A stretch of 64,000 nucleotides of DNA, taken from positions 3,224,001-3,288,000 of the forward strand of contig NZ_CP017114.1 of NCBI RefSeq assembly GCF_001720485.1, written 5' to 3'. Under the pieces are notes generated by a model, which did no database searches, was not told where the DNA came from, and saw only the letters and a program-made list of their open reading frames with translations. The stretch comes from Cobetia marina. Its GTDB lineage: Bacteria; Pseudomonadota; Gammaproteobacteria; Pseudomonadales; Halomonadaceae. How positions within the stretch are numbered: position 1 is the first letter of the stretch; each line of letters starts with the position of its first letter. Made by a program: the position numbers and the translations under genes. Of this stretch, positions 16,542 to 25,340 are shown piece by piece.

Positions 16542-17915
16542 ATGTTTTCCCTGAAGGCCGGGCCAGAGGCGGATGTCCGCCCCGAGACCCCGGAAGAGCG
16601 CATCATCTGGTTCTCGATCACCGCGACCTACCTGTTCTACCTGATCGGTGGACTCTACGTACTGGCCCCGGTGCTGGCCTGGTCTCTGGTGATGCGCGCC
16701 GCCTGGCTGCACCTCAAGGGCCGTCAACGCTTTCCGCGCCTCCCCTGGCCACTGTGGGTATGGATCATCGGCATGCTGGTGATGGAATTCTCGCTGCTGG
16801 CCGGCCATCTGATCGAGAATCTGGGCACCGGCAAGCTGATCAAGTCCTCCATCGGCTGGGCCAAGGGCTGGGCGCTGCTGGCGGTCTTCCCGATCATCGG
16901 CTGCCTGGCGATCCGCCCGGCGGTGATCATCCGCGCGGCCATGCACGTCTGCCTGCATACCATGCTGTTGCTGCCGGTGTTCGTCGGCGCCTGGCTGGCA
17001 GGGCTGCCCCAGGTGCCCTTCGTCTCGCCACTGCAGGCCATCGGGGGGCCGGGACCGGAATTCTTCGCCGTTTCCCTCTACGAGATCGACCCCGGCAGCG
17101 GCATGCCACGCTGGCGACTCTTTACCCCCTGGGCACCGGCGGTGGGCTTCGTCGCCAGCATCTACTTCGCCTGCGCCCTGCTGGAAAAGCACCCGATATG
17201 GAAGGCGATCGGCATCGGTGGCAGCGTGCTGATGATCCTGATGTCCGGCTCGCGCATGGCGCTGGTGTCGCTGGTATTGATCAGCGCCGGGATGTTCCTG
17301 CTCAAGCGCCTGCACAAGCCGTGGCTGTGGTTTAGCTTCTCCGGCGTGAGCTTGATCGGCGGCTTTCTCGGCGCGCCGATTCTGGAAGCCATCGACAACT
17401 TCATCGCCGCCTTCAAGGGCTCACGGGCGGACTCGACCCGCGTGCGCGCCGCGCTCGGGCGCATCGCGGTGGATCGCTGGCGCAACGAGGCACCGTGGTT
17501 CGGTCACGGCATCGTCGAGCGCGGCCCGCACCTGGTGGAGTATATGCCGATAGGCTCGCACCACAGCTGGTATGGACTGCTGTTCGTCAAGGGCATCTTC
17601 GGTCTGTTCGCGCTGTTGATTCCGATGCTGGTCAGCCTGCTGCATCTGCTGCGCTTCGTGGTCGGCCGGCCTGTCGTGCAGCTGGGACTGATCATGGTCG
17701 GGCTGCTGTTCGTCTACTCCTTCGGCGAGAACCTGGAGATCCTGGCCTATCTGATCTGGCCGGGGCTGATCCTGATCGGCAAGGCACACCAGCTGGCGAG
17801 CCTGCCCGCCAGTGAGGGGCATATCCACAACAGGGGGCCGGTGGATGTGGAGGCATCTCATCCCGTACCCGATGCCCACCCCGCCAGCGCAGGCAACGGT
17901 GATGCAGCGAAATGA
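16542..17915 (+). CDS. wzy: O-antigen polymerase/ligase-like membrane protein (Wzy)
   Basis: A 457-residue polytopic protein with about 11 hydrophobic segments and a large periplasmic loop near residues 280-340 (RADSTRVRAALGRIAVDRW...WFGHGIVERGP). It is followed by SHHSWYGLLFVKGIFGLFALL, the pattern of the Wzy_C/O-antigen ligase family. In this operon it most likely polymerises undecaprenyl-linked repeat units. A WaaL-type ligase role is less likely given the adjacent Wzz and Wzx. It starts 8 bases after the wzz stop. The polar C-terminal tail is cytoplasmic. Confidence 0.85.
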   Translation: MFSLKAGPEADVRPETPEERIIWFSITATYLFYLIGGLYVLAPVLAWSLVMRAAWLHLKGRQRFPRLPWPLWVWIIGMLVMEFSLLAGHLIENLGTGKLIKSSIGWAKGWALLAVFPIIGCLAIRPAVIIRAAMHVCLHTMLLLPVFVGAWLAGLPQVPFVSPLQAIGGPGPEFFAVSLYEIDPGSGMPRWRLFTPWAPAVGFVASIYFACALLEKHPIWKAIGIGGSVLMILMSGSRMALVSLVLISAGMFLLKRLHKPWLWFSFSGVSLIGGFLGAPILEAIDNFIAAFKGSRADSTRVRAALGRIAVDRWRNEAPWFGHGIVERGPHLVEYMPIGSHHSWYGLLFVKGIFGLFALLIPMLVSLLHLLRFVVGRPVVQLGLIMVGLLFVYSFGENLEILAYLIWPGLILIGKAHQLASLPASEGHIHNRGPVDVEASHPVPDAHPASAGNGDAAK

Positions 17916-18054
17916 CCCGATAGTGGAACAGGACTGCGTCAGATCACGCCAATTCATCAGTCCATTGCGCTAGAGTGGCGACACAAGTCATCAATCCGCA
18001 TGACTGACAAGATCAGATGCCTGCACAGGGCACGACAAGGCAGGGAGCCAGGCG

Positions 18055-19437
18055 ATGGGAGTGATCACGCGACTCAGGACACGCCTGTCAGGTGGCGGAG
18101 AAGGCGGCAATGGCCGACTGATCCGCAACCTGGCATGGATGGGCATGTCGCAAGGGGTTCACCGTATTGCCCGACTGGGTGCCACCCTGGTGGCCGCACG
18201 CATGATCGTGCCGGAATCTTTCGGTATCGCCGCCATCGTGCTCACCGCACACGAGATCATGCACGCCATCTCCAATGCCGCCGTGGTGCCTGCCTTGGTA
18301 CAGGCCGGTCGCGACGGGTATGAGCGTCTGTGCCGCGATGCCTACTGGTTCAATTGGGTGGTGTGCCTTGGCCTGATGGCGCTGCAGATGGCACTGGCCC
18401 CGCTGCTGGCCTACCTCTATGACGCTCCCGATCTGACCCTGCCGTTGATGGCGCTGGCGCTGATCTTCCCGATGCTGCCCCCCGCCGCCATCAACGCGGC
18501 GCGCATTCTGCGCAGCAACCGCCTGCACGTCACGGCCCGCATCGAGATGGGCCAGAGCATCGGCGAGGCACTCGGCGTGATGCTGCTGGCCGCCATGGGA
18601 GCCGGGTTCTGGGCGCTGATCCTGCCCAAACTGATCGTGACGCCCATCTGGACATTGAGCTACCGCTGGTGCGAGTCATGGCGCATCGATGAGCGCCCCT
18701 CCACGCTGTGGTCGCGTCCGCTGATGCGCTTCGCGCGCCCGATGATGGGCGTCGAGGTGGTCTCGGTGCTACGTCAGCAGATGGATTACCTGCTGGTCGG
18801 CGCCCTGTTCGCCATGGACGTGCTCGGGGTCTACTTCTTCGCCTTCAATGCCGGACTCGGTATCAGCCTTGGCCTCCTGCGCGCCTACTCCACCGCCATC
18901 TTCCCGCAGCTGTGTGGCGACATGACCTCGCGTGAGCGACTGGCGCGCATGCACCACGGCATGCGCCTGTTCGCGCTGGTCGCGGTGCCCGCCATCATCG
19001 CCCAGAGCCTGCTGGCGCCCTGGTACGTGCCGATCCTGTTCGGGGAGGCCTGGGTCGAGCGTGGTGCCCTGCCGATCCTGATCCTGATCTGCCTCTCGGC
19101 CCTGCCGCGCATTCTGCTCGACAGCTGCGGCCAGCTGCTGCGCGCCCAGGGCATGCCCGGGGCAGACCTCAAGCTGCAGATCTTCATGACGCTGATGCTC
19201 GGCGCCGGCATGTTCGCTGGCGTGCCCTTCGGCATCAACGGCGTCGCGGCCGGCATTCTGGTCGGCATCAGCCTGGCCGCCCTGCCCGGCTATCTGTGGA
19301 CACGTCGGCTGATCCTCGATCAGGACGGCTTGATGACACATACATCGACCCAGCCACCAGACTCGCCAGACACACCTCACGCAGCATCCACCGCATCGCT
19401 TTCCCCAGACAGGGACGTCCAGGAGGCCAGACCATGA
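18055..19437 (+). CDS. wzx: Oligosaccharide flippase (Wzx/PST family)
   Basis: A 460-residue membrane protein with 12-14 hydrophobic helices. GVHRIARLGATLVAARMIVPESFGIAAIV near the N-terminus is typical of the MOP/PST lipopolysaccharide flippases. It would flip undecaprenyl-PP-oligosaccharide to the periplasm for Wzy. The start ATG follows AGGGAG. Its stop overlaps the next start (ATGA), indicating translational coupling to the glycosyltransferase. A 139-base gap separates it from wzy, in which I see no clear promoter. Confidence 0.9.
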   Translation: MGVITRLRTRLSGGGEGGNGRLIRNLAWMGMSQGVHRIARLGATLVAARMIVPESFGIAAIVLTAHEIMHAISNAAVVPALVQAGRDGYERLCRDAYWFNWVVCLGLMALQMALAPLLAYLYDAPDLTLPLMALALIFPMLPPAAINAARILRSNRLHVTARIEMGQSIGEALGVMLLAAMGAGFWALILPKLIVTPIWTLSYRWCESWRIDERPSTLWSRPLMRFARPMMGVEVVSVLRQQMDYLLVGALFAMDVLGVYFFAFNAGLGISLGLLRAYSTAIFPQLCGDMTSRERLARMHHGMRLFALVAVPAIIAQSLLAPWYVPILFGEAWVERGALPILILICLSALPRILLDSCGQLLRAQGMPGADLKLQIFMTLMLGAGMFAGVPFGINGVAAGILVGISLAALPGYLWTRRLILDQDGLMTHTSTQPPDSPDTPHAASTASLSPDRDVQEARP

Positions 19438-20516
19438 CCCCGACCTTTTCGGTCATCATGCCGATCTACAACGTCGAACGTTTCGTCACGGCCGCCATCG
19501 ACAGCGTGCTGGCGCAGGAGGATGGCGATCTTGAACTGCTCATCATCGATGACTGCTCCCCCGATGGCAGCCGGGCGATCTGCGAAGCCTATGACGACCC
19601 GCGCATCACACTGATCTCTCATCCGGTCAATCGCGGTCTGGCCGGGGCGCGCAATACCGGCGTGCGCGCCGCACAGGGCCGTTATCTGGCCTTCCTCGAC
19701 TCCGATGACATCTGGGAGCCCGCGAAACTTGCGCGCCACCGCGAGCACCTCGAGGCACGCCCCGAGGTAGGCCTGTCCTTCTCGCGCTCGGCCTTCATCG
19801 ATGCCGACGGCGCACCGCTGGACTACTACCAGATGCCGAGCCTGACCGACATCACGCCGGGGCTGCTGTTCTGTCGCAACCCGGTGGGCAACGGCTCAGC
19901 GCCAGTCATCCGCCGCGAGATTCTCGAGGCCATCGCCTTCGACTGCGAGGTCAAGGGAGGTGGCGTGCTGCCCTGCTACTTCGATGAAAGCCTGCGTCAG
20001 AGCGAAGACATCGAGTGCTGGACACGCATCGCCCTCAAGACCGGCACCACGGTGGAAGGCATTCCCGAGCCGCTGACCCGCTACCGCCTCAATGAAGGCG
20101 GGCTTTCCGCACAGCTGGAGCGCCAGTACCAGAGCTGGCTGGCGATCGTCGAGCTGACACGCGCCTATGCGCCCGACTTCATCGAACAATGGTATCCCCG
20201 CGCCCAGGCCTACCAGCTGCGCTATCTGGCACGCCAGGCGATTCGACTGCGTGACGGCAAGGCCGCCTGGGATTATGTCCGCCGCGCCATCAAGGCCTGG
20301 CCAGGCATCTGGAAGGCCGAATTCGGCCGCACTGCGGCCACGGCAGGCGCCGCACTGATGCTGCGCGTGATGCCCGAGCGCCTTTATCTGCGCTGTGAAG
20401 GGCTCGCCCAGGGCATCATCGGCAAGGCCCAGAAGAAGAAGATCGACAATGATCCACGCCCACGGTCCGTCACGCCAGAACGCCAGCAGGACGCTCACGA
20501 AGCGGAGTCGCCATGA
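19434..20516 (+). CDS. Family 2 glycosyltransferase
   Basis: A 360-residue cytoplasmic protein; the ATG at 19434 has AGGAGG 7 bases upstream and overlaps the flippase stop. The GT-A fold starts at once (TFSVIMPIYNVERFVTAAIDSVLAQE). Nucleotide-sugar site IDDCSPDGS lies at residues 38-46 and the metal-binding LDSDDIW at 88-94. ESEDIECWTRI-like acceptor residues (SEDIECW near 196) carry the putative catalytic base region. It adds a sugar to the growing lipid-linked repeat. It is the only stand-alone glycosyltransferase in the operon. Sugar specificity cannot be deduced. Confidence 0.9.
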   Translation: MTPTFSVIMPIYNVERFVTAAIDSVLAQEDGDLELLIIDDCSPDGSRAICEAYDDPRITLISHPVNRGLAGARNTGVRAAQGRYLAFLDSDDIWEPAKLARHREHLEARPEVGLSFSRSAFIDADGAPLDYYQMPSLTDITPGLLFCRNPVGNGSAPVIRREILEAIAFDCEVKGGGVLPCYFDESLRQSEDIECWTRIALKTGTTVEGIPEPLTRYRLNEGGLSAQLERQYQSWLAIVELTRAYAPDFIEQWYPRAQAYQLRYLARQAIRLRDGKAAWDYVRRAIKAWPGIWKAEFGRTAATAGAALMLRVMPERLYLRCEGLAQGIIGKAQKKKIDNDPRPRSVTPERQQDAHEAESP

Positions 20517-21970
20517 TGAGTCAATCCATCGATCAGACGCTTTTCACCACTGAGCACGTCAGGACACTGCCACACGTCAAGGTGCTGGGCGTGCCTTTCG
20601 TCAACACCAGTCTCGAGACCTGTCTGCGCCTGCTCAAGAGCTGGATCAGCGACCCGCAGCCGCGCACGGTCAATTTCGTCAATGCGCACTGCCTGAACGT
20701 GGCACAGCATGATCGCTATTACCTGCAGGTACTGCATGACAGCGACCTGCTGCTGCCGGATGGCAGTGGCGTGAAGCTGGCCTGCCGCATGCTCGACCAG
20801 GAGCTGGAAGCCAACCTCAATGGCACCGACCTGCTGCCGCATCTGTGCGACATGCTGGTCGAGGATGGCAAGCGGCTGTTTTTGCTCGGGGCCGCGCCAG
20901 GCGTCGCCGAGCGGATGGCGGAGAAACTCAAGGAGCGCTGGCCAGATCTGGAGATCAGTGGCGTGCACCATGGTTTCATCGGGCCGGAAATCATCGAGGA
21001 CGTTCTGGCACAGATCAATCAGGGCACTGACCTGCTGCTGGTGGCGATGGGCGTGCCCGCTCAGGAAAAATGGATCGCTGCACACCGAGAACGCCTCGAG
21101 GTACCGGTGGTGATGGGCGTCGGTGGCCTGTTCGACTTCTATTCCCAACGCATTCCGCGTGCGCCAGGTGTCGTGCGCAAGCTTGGCATGGAGTGGGCCT
21201 GGCGTCTGCTGATGGAGCCACGCCGCATGTTCAAGCGCTATGTGCTTGGCAATCCGAGCTTCCTGCTGAGCGTGCGCAAGTATGGCGAGGAGGCCATCCC
21301 CGGCCGAGGCCTGTGGATGAAGTCACGCTCCAACTGGCGGCATTTTCGATGGCGAGTGAGCAACTGGCTGACCCCACGCGCACGCCGCACGATGGACATC
21401 GTCGGCGCCAGCGGTGTGCTGCTGGTGCTGTCACCGTTGCTGCTGGGCACTCTGCTGGCCATTCGCCTGGAATCCCCCGGGGCCATCCTGTTTGGACAGG
21501 AGCGCATCGGACGGCATGGCAAGCCTTTCAAGCTGTGGAAGTTCCGCTCGATGTATATCGACGCGGAAGAGCGCCTGCGTGAACTGCAGGCCGCCAACGA
21601 GAGTGAGGGCGGTGTGCTGTTCAAGATGAAGCAGGACCCCCGGATCACGCGGGTGGGACGCGTGATCCGCAAGCTGTCCATCGATGAACTGCCGCAACTG
21701 TGGAACGTGCTGCGCGGCGAGATGGCGCTGGTGGGGCCGCGCCCCGCGCTCGCCCGCGAGGTGGCGTTGTATGAGGCTCGCGCCCGCATGCGCCTGGATG
21801 CCACCCCGGGGCTGACCGGCCTGTGGCAGGTGTCCGGACGCTCCGATCTGTCCTTCGAGCAACAGATTCATCTGGATCTCTTCTACCTGCACCGTCAGGG
21901 CATCAAGGAGGACATCAAGCTGCTGTTGCGCACGATTCCTGCCGTCCTGACCAGTCGCGGAGCCTATTGA
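20513..21970 (+). CDS. GT26 (WecG/TagA) glycosyltransferase fused to phosphosugar transferase
   Basis: A 485-residue bifunctional protein. Residues about 22-240 are a WecG/TagA/CpsF domain (VLGVPFVNTSLETCL, NFVNAHCLNVAQHD, LLLPDGSGV, LLVAMGVPAQEKWI, GVGGLFDFYSQ). After a linker, residues about 290-485 form a polyprenyl-phosphate sugar-1-phosphate transferase. This has one membrane helix (292-318), FGQERIGRHGKPFKLWKFRSM, the catalytic SIDELPQLWNVL near 388, and LVGPRPALAREV. The C-terminal half should load the first sugar phosphate on undecaprenyl phosphate and the N-terminal half should add the second sugar. The start overlaps the GT2 stop (ATGA). No frameshift interrupts the junction. Confidence 0.9.
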   Translation: MMSQSIDQTLFTTEHVRTLPHVKVLGVPFVNTSLETCLRLLKSWISDPQPRTVNFVNAHCLNVAQHDRYYLQVLHDSDLLLPDGSGVKLACRMLDQELEANLNGTDLLPHLCDMLVEDGKRLFLLGAAPGVAERMAEKLKERWPDLEISGVHHGFIGPEIIEDVLAQINQGTDLLLVAMGVPAQEKWIAAHRERLEVPVVMGVGGLFDFYSQRIPRAPGVVRKLGMEWAWRLLMEPRRMFKRYVLGNPSFLLSVRKYGEEAIPGRGLWMKSRSNWRHFRWRVSNWLTPRARRTMDIVGASGVLLVLSPLLLGTLLAIRLESPGAILFGQERIGRHGKPFKLWKFRSMYIDAEERLRELQAANESEGGVLFKMKQDPRITRVGRVIRKLSIDELPQLWNVLRGEMALVGPRPALAREVALYEARARMRLDATPGLTGLWQVSGRSDLSFEQQIHLDLFYLHRQGIKEDIKLLLRTIPAVLTSRGAY

Positions 21971-22040
21971 TGCGTGATACCCACCTCGCCACTCGCCCTG
22001 CACCGCGTCACTCTCACGACGCATGCCAAGGAGGTCTGCG

Positions 22041-23285
22041 ATGCATGTGATCCTGTTGGCAGACCGCCTCGGTCAGGAGATCGCGCCGATTGACCGCCGT
22101 TATTCTCCGGCCCTGCTGCCGATCGCCGGCCGCAGCGTGCTGGAACGCAATCTCGATCTGCTGGTCGGGCGCGGCGTGACGCATATCAGTCTGATCATCG
22201 CCCGTGACCCCGAATGGTTCCGGGCACGACTCGCCGATGGCTCACGCTGGGGGATCGAGCTCGACATCCTGCCGATGCCCGGGGAGCGCGACCCGCGTGA
22301 GCAGCTCAAGCGCCTCGGGGCCATGGCGGCCCTGCCCGCCCCGGTATTGCGCGCCGATGTACTGCTGATGCCGGAGTGGTTCATGCCCGACAGTCTGGAC
22401 ATCAGTGAGCTGGCCATGACGCTTGAGGCACCGCTTTGCCTGCCATCCTCTCTCAAGGACCCGGCCCTTGGCCGACTGCATTGGCGTGATGTGCGCGACA
22501 ACTCCCGGCTGGGGCCAGCCCTGCTGGGCTCGCTGTCGCATTACCACGCTCTGGTGATGCAGGCTCTGGCGACCGACGACACACGCCTGTCACCCCATGG
22601 GGAGCGCGGTGTGCTGCCCGGCGAGCAGGACCTGCACCACGTCTATTATGCCGCCGGCGCGACGCGCCTGGATGAATCGCGCCTCAGCGGAGGCTTTGCC
22701 GGCATCACCACCCATGTGGAGCCCGGCGTGCTGCTGCAGGGACGCTGCTGTGTCGAGCAGGGCAGCTATGTGGAAGAAGGCGCCATGCTCGAGGACTGCG
22801 TCATCCTGCCCTTCACCCGTGTGCATGGTGGTCAACAGATGACCGCCGGCATCCTGTTTGAAGGGGAGGCACTCGATGAGCGCGCCCCCCACTGGTTCAA
22901 GGACCGACGCCAGGCGGGAGCAGCCTCTCAGCGTGGCGTGGCCTATCGCAACCCGGCACGCCCTCAATGGCAGGAACGTCTCCTGGCCGGCTTGATCAGC
23001 GTGGTGGTCCGGCCTCTGGGAGCGCGCCACAAGGCGCTCGTGCATCGTCTGCGCCAGGTACAGAACGGTCACATGCGCTTGCTGGGCATACTGCCGGAAC
23101 ATGCCCCGCCCCCACTGGACCGAGTCGGCGTCAGCAGCGCCGGGGCTCTCCAGCCTCCTGACTGGCGTGCCACGCCGGACGCCTTCGCCGCGACGCTGGA
23201 GGCCATTCAGGTCGGGCAGACCCCGGGCCTGCGCGCAGCCTTGCGGGAAGCCTGGCGGCTGCGCCAGCAAGGCAAGCAGCAGTGA
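22041..23285 (+). CDS. Nucleotidyltransferase-like protein with left-handed beta-helix, signature degenerate
   Basis: A 414-residue protein; the ATG at 22041 follows AAGGAGG. The opening MHVILLADRLGQEI...YSPALLPIAGRSVLERNLDLL aligns with sugar-nucleotidyltransferases. However, the GGxGTR loop and the Lys of the xxPKxLLPI block are missing (ADRLGQE and SPALLPI instead). A short hexapeptide-like beta-helix (VEPGVLLQGRCCVEQGSYVEEGAMLEDCVILPF, about residues 225-260) follows, then a 150-residue Arg-rich tail. It is last in the polysaccharide operon. A regulatory or scaffold role is as likely as catalysis. Confidence 0.75.
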   Translation: MHVILLADRLGQEIAPIDRRYSPALLPIAGRSVLERNLDLLVGRGVTHISLIIARDPEWFRARLADGSRWGIELDILPMPGERDPREQLKRLGAMAALPAPVLRADVLLMPEWFMPDSLDISELAMTLEAPLCLPSSLKDPALGRLHWRDVRDNSRLGPALLGSLSHYHALVMQALATDDTRLSPHGERGVLPGEQDLHHVYYAAGATRLDESRLSGGFAGITTHVEPGVLLQGRCCVEQGSYVEEGAMLEDCVILPFTRVHGGQQMTAGILFEGEALDERAPHWFKDRRQAGAASQRGVAYRNPARPQWQERLLAGLISVVVRPLGARHKALVHRLRQVQNGHMRLLGILPEHAPPPLDRVGVSSAGALQPPDWRATPDAFAATLEAIQVGQTPGLRAALREAWRLRQQGKQQ

Positions 23286-23406
23286 TCGCCCCCCTACACG
23301 CTTCTCCCTGAGCCCGCCTCACGATACGAGGCGAGGCACACGAGGCCTTGTCATGTGAGCGCTTGCGATCACTCGTCAGGCAGCATGAGCGCCCCTTGAC
23401 ACCGGC

Positions 23407-25233
23407 TCAGCGGTGCTTGGCCAACCAGGCAAGTGCGCCTTCGCTGCGCTTCCACTGATCGCGCATCAGGGTGCGATACTGCCAGGCCTCGCCTCGCGTG
23501 CCGGGCTCCGGCGCTTCCACCGCCAGACTCACCGGCCGCGGGTGCTCCGCCACCAGCAGGCTGATCAGATGGGAGTTGGCCTCGCGCACGATCACCAGTG
23601 CCTCTTCGGCATCCGCCTGACGTCCCAGACGATAGAGTGCCAGCACATGCCCCATCAGAATGCCCAGCAACGGCATTTCATCCTCGAGGGCACGGCGTGA
23701 GATATCGTGCTCCGCCAGGGTGACGGCCTCATCATCGCGGCCTTCGCGCAGCAGCTGGTCCAGCACCAGCTCGCGCAGACCGAGACTATCTTCCTCGTCC
23801 AGCTTGAGCAGGCGCTCCGCCAGCTGACGTGAGCGCTCGCGCTCACCGCGCTCCATGCCGATCACCAGTCCCAGGCCACAACGCAGCAACTGGGCGTTGT
23901 CACCATCCTCCCAGCGCAGCAGGCCGCCGGCCTGTTCGATCTGGTCGAGCCAGCGCTCGAAACGACGCGCCAACGGCACGAAGAAGGTGTCCGACATCCA
24001 CGGTAGACTGCCGAAACGACTGGCCAGCGCCAGGATCAATCCCTGACAGACCGCAGGAACATCCAGCCATTCGGGACTGGCACACAGCTGTTGCAGCCAC
24101 TCGTTGGGGTCCTGGGTTTCCCACGGGTCGACATCCAGCGCCAGCGCTGCCTCTTCCTCGATCCGCGCCGGGAATACCGCTTCCCAGAGCCCCAGTGTCA
24201 CCGCCTGCTCGGCATTCTGACGAAACAGCAGACTGCCGTCGTCCTGAGTCTCCAGCGCCAGACGCGACGGGTGCTCGATCACCTCGAACAACGCCTGCAG
24301 CGAGGCCAGTGAATCCGAGAGTGACTCGTCGGAATTGACCATCTGCTCGGCGAGCGTCGCACGCGGGTTCTCGGCCAGATCAGCCAGGAACTCCAGCTGC
24401 CCCGGTTCGATATCCTTCTGCTTGGAGAGACGCCGCCACCAGAAGCGCGCACGCTCCTGCGCCTCTTCCGGCTGCCCTTCATGCAGCAGCAGCATGGCTT
24501 CGATGTAGGCCAGCGTCGGCGAGTCCGGCAGGGTCTGCTGCGCGCGGACGAAGGCGGCTCGCGCCGAGCCGAGGTCATCACTGTCCAGGTGCAGCAGGCA
24601 CTGATGCTCCAGTGCCACACCGCGCAGGAAGGCGGGACCACGCTCCAGCACCTCATCCAGCAACAGGGCCTTCTTGCGGGTGAAGCCGCGCTCCTGATAG
24701 AGATCCAGCAGCAGCTCGAAGCCAGGCTCGGCCTGCTCCGGAAGGCGCGACCAGTCACTGGTGTCAAACAACGCTTCCATGATCTGCTGGGCACGCCCGC
24801 GGCTACCGGCCTCGGCACTGATCAGTCCCGCCTCCAGCAGCGCCTGAGCCGGCGCGAGCCGCGAAGCCAATGCGGCCTTGAGCTGCTCGCCCTTGAACTC
24901 GCGCAGCGACAGCATCCACATCAGGTGCTCCGGTATCGGCGGCAACTGGACCTTGTCACAGCACTGCTTGTACTTGCGGCCGGAATCGCACCAGCAGGGC
25001 TCGTTGCGACCGGGCGGTGCCAGCGGCTCGCAGGCGAAATCGAGGCGTACCAGCGGCGTCTGGCTCCACAGCACCGGTGCCAGTGCTACCGCCAGCGCCT
25101 CATCACCACCGCTGTAATTCACCCCCTCCGAATGCGCCCACTGCATGAAGGCAGGAAAGGATTCATCAGAGCGGATGGCATCAAGTGCCCCACTGGCGTA
25201 ACTCAAGAGCCGTTCGACCCACTCGGCAAGCAT
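23407..25233 (-). CDS. TPR-like protein with N-terminal SEC-C zinc motif
   Basis: A 608-residue soluble protein with AGGGAG upstream of the ATG. A SEC-C motif, CWCDSGRKYKQCC, lies at residues 80-92 and probably binds Zn like the SecA tail. The rest is helical, with TPR-like repeats around residues 130-300 and again 470-570 (ALLLDEVLERGPAFLRGVALEHQCLLH). There is no signal peptide, membrane segment or catalytic motif. Function is unknown; SEC-C proteins often make protein-protein or ribosome contacts. It converges with the polysaccharide operon. Confidence 0.85.
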   Translation of the reverse strand: MLAEWVERLLSYASGALDAIRSDESFPAFMQWAHSEGVNYSGGDEALAVALAPVLWSQTPLVRLDFACEPLAPPGRNEPCWCDSGRKYKQCCDKVQLPPIPEHLMWMLSLREFKGEQLKAALASRLAPAQALLEAGLISAEAGSRGRAQQIMEALFDTSDWSRLPEQAEPGFELLLDLYQERGFTRKKALLLDEVLERGPAFLRGVALEHQCLLHLDSDDLGSARAAFVRAQQTLPDSPTLAYIEAMLLLHEGQPEEAQERARFWWRRLSKQKDIEPGQLEFLADLAENPRATLAEQMVNSDESLSDSLASLQALFEVIEHPSRLALETQDDGSLLFRQNAEQAVTLGLWEAVFPARIEEEAALALDVDPWETQDPNEWLQQLCASPEWLDVPAVCQGLILALASRFGSLPWMSDTFFVPLARRFERWLDQIEQAGGLLRWEDGDNAQLLRCGLGLVIGMERGERERSRQLAERLLKLDEEDSLGLRELVLDQLLREGRDDEAVTLAEHDISRRALEDEMPLLGILMGHVLALYRLGRQADAEEALVIVREANSHLISLLVAEHPRPVSLAVEAPEPGTRGEAWQYRTLMRDQWKRSEGALAWLAKHR

Positions 25234-25340
25234 GGCATCTCCCTAGAAAAAACGTTTCACGGCCCCGCGGACATGGCGCCCGACGGGGCCTGCGAAGCAG
25301 GAGGCGGAGTCTATCACGATGATGCCTCACGCCTCATCGT

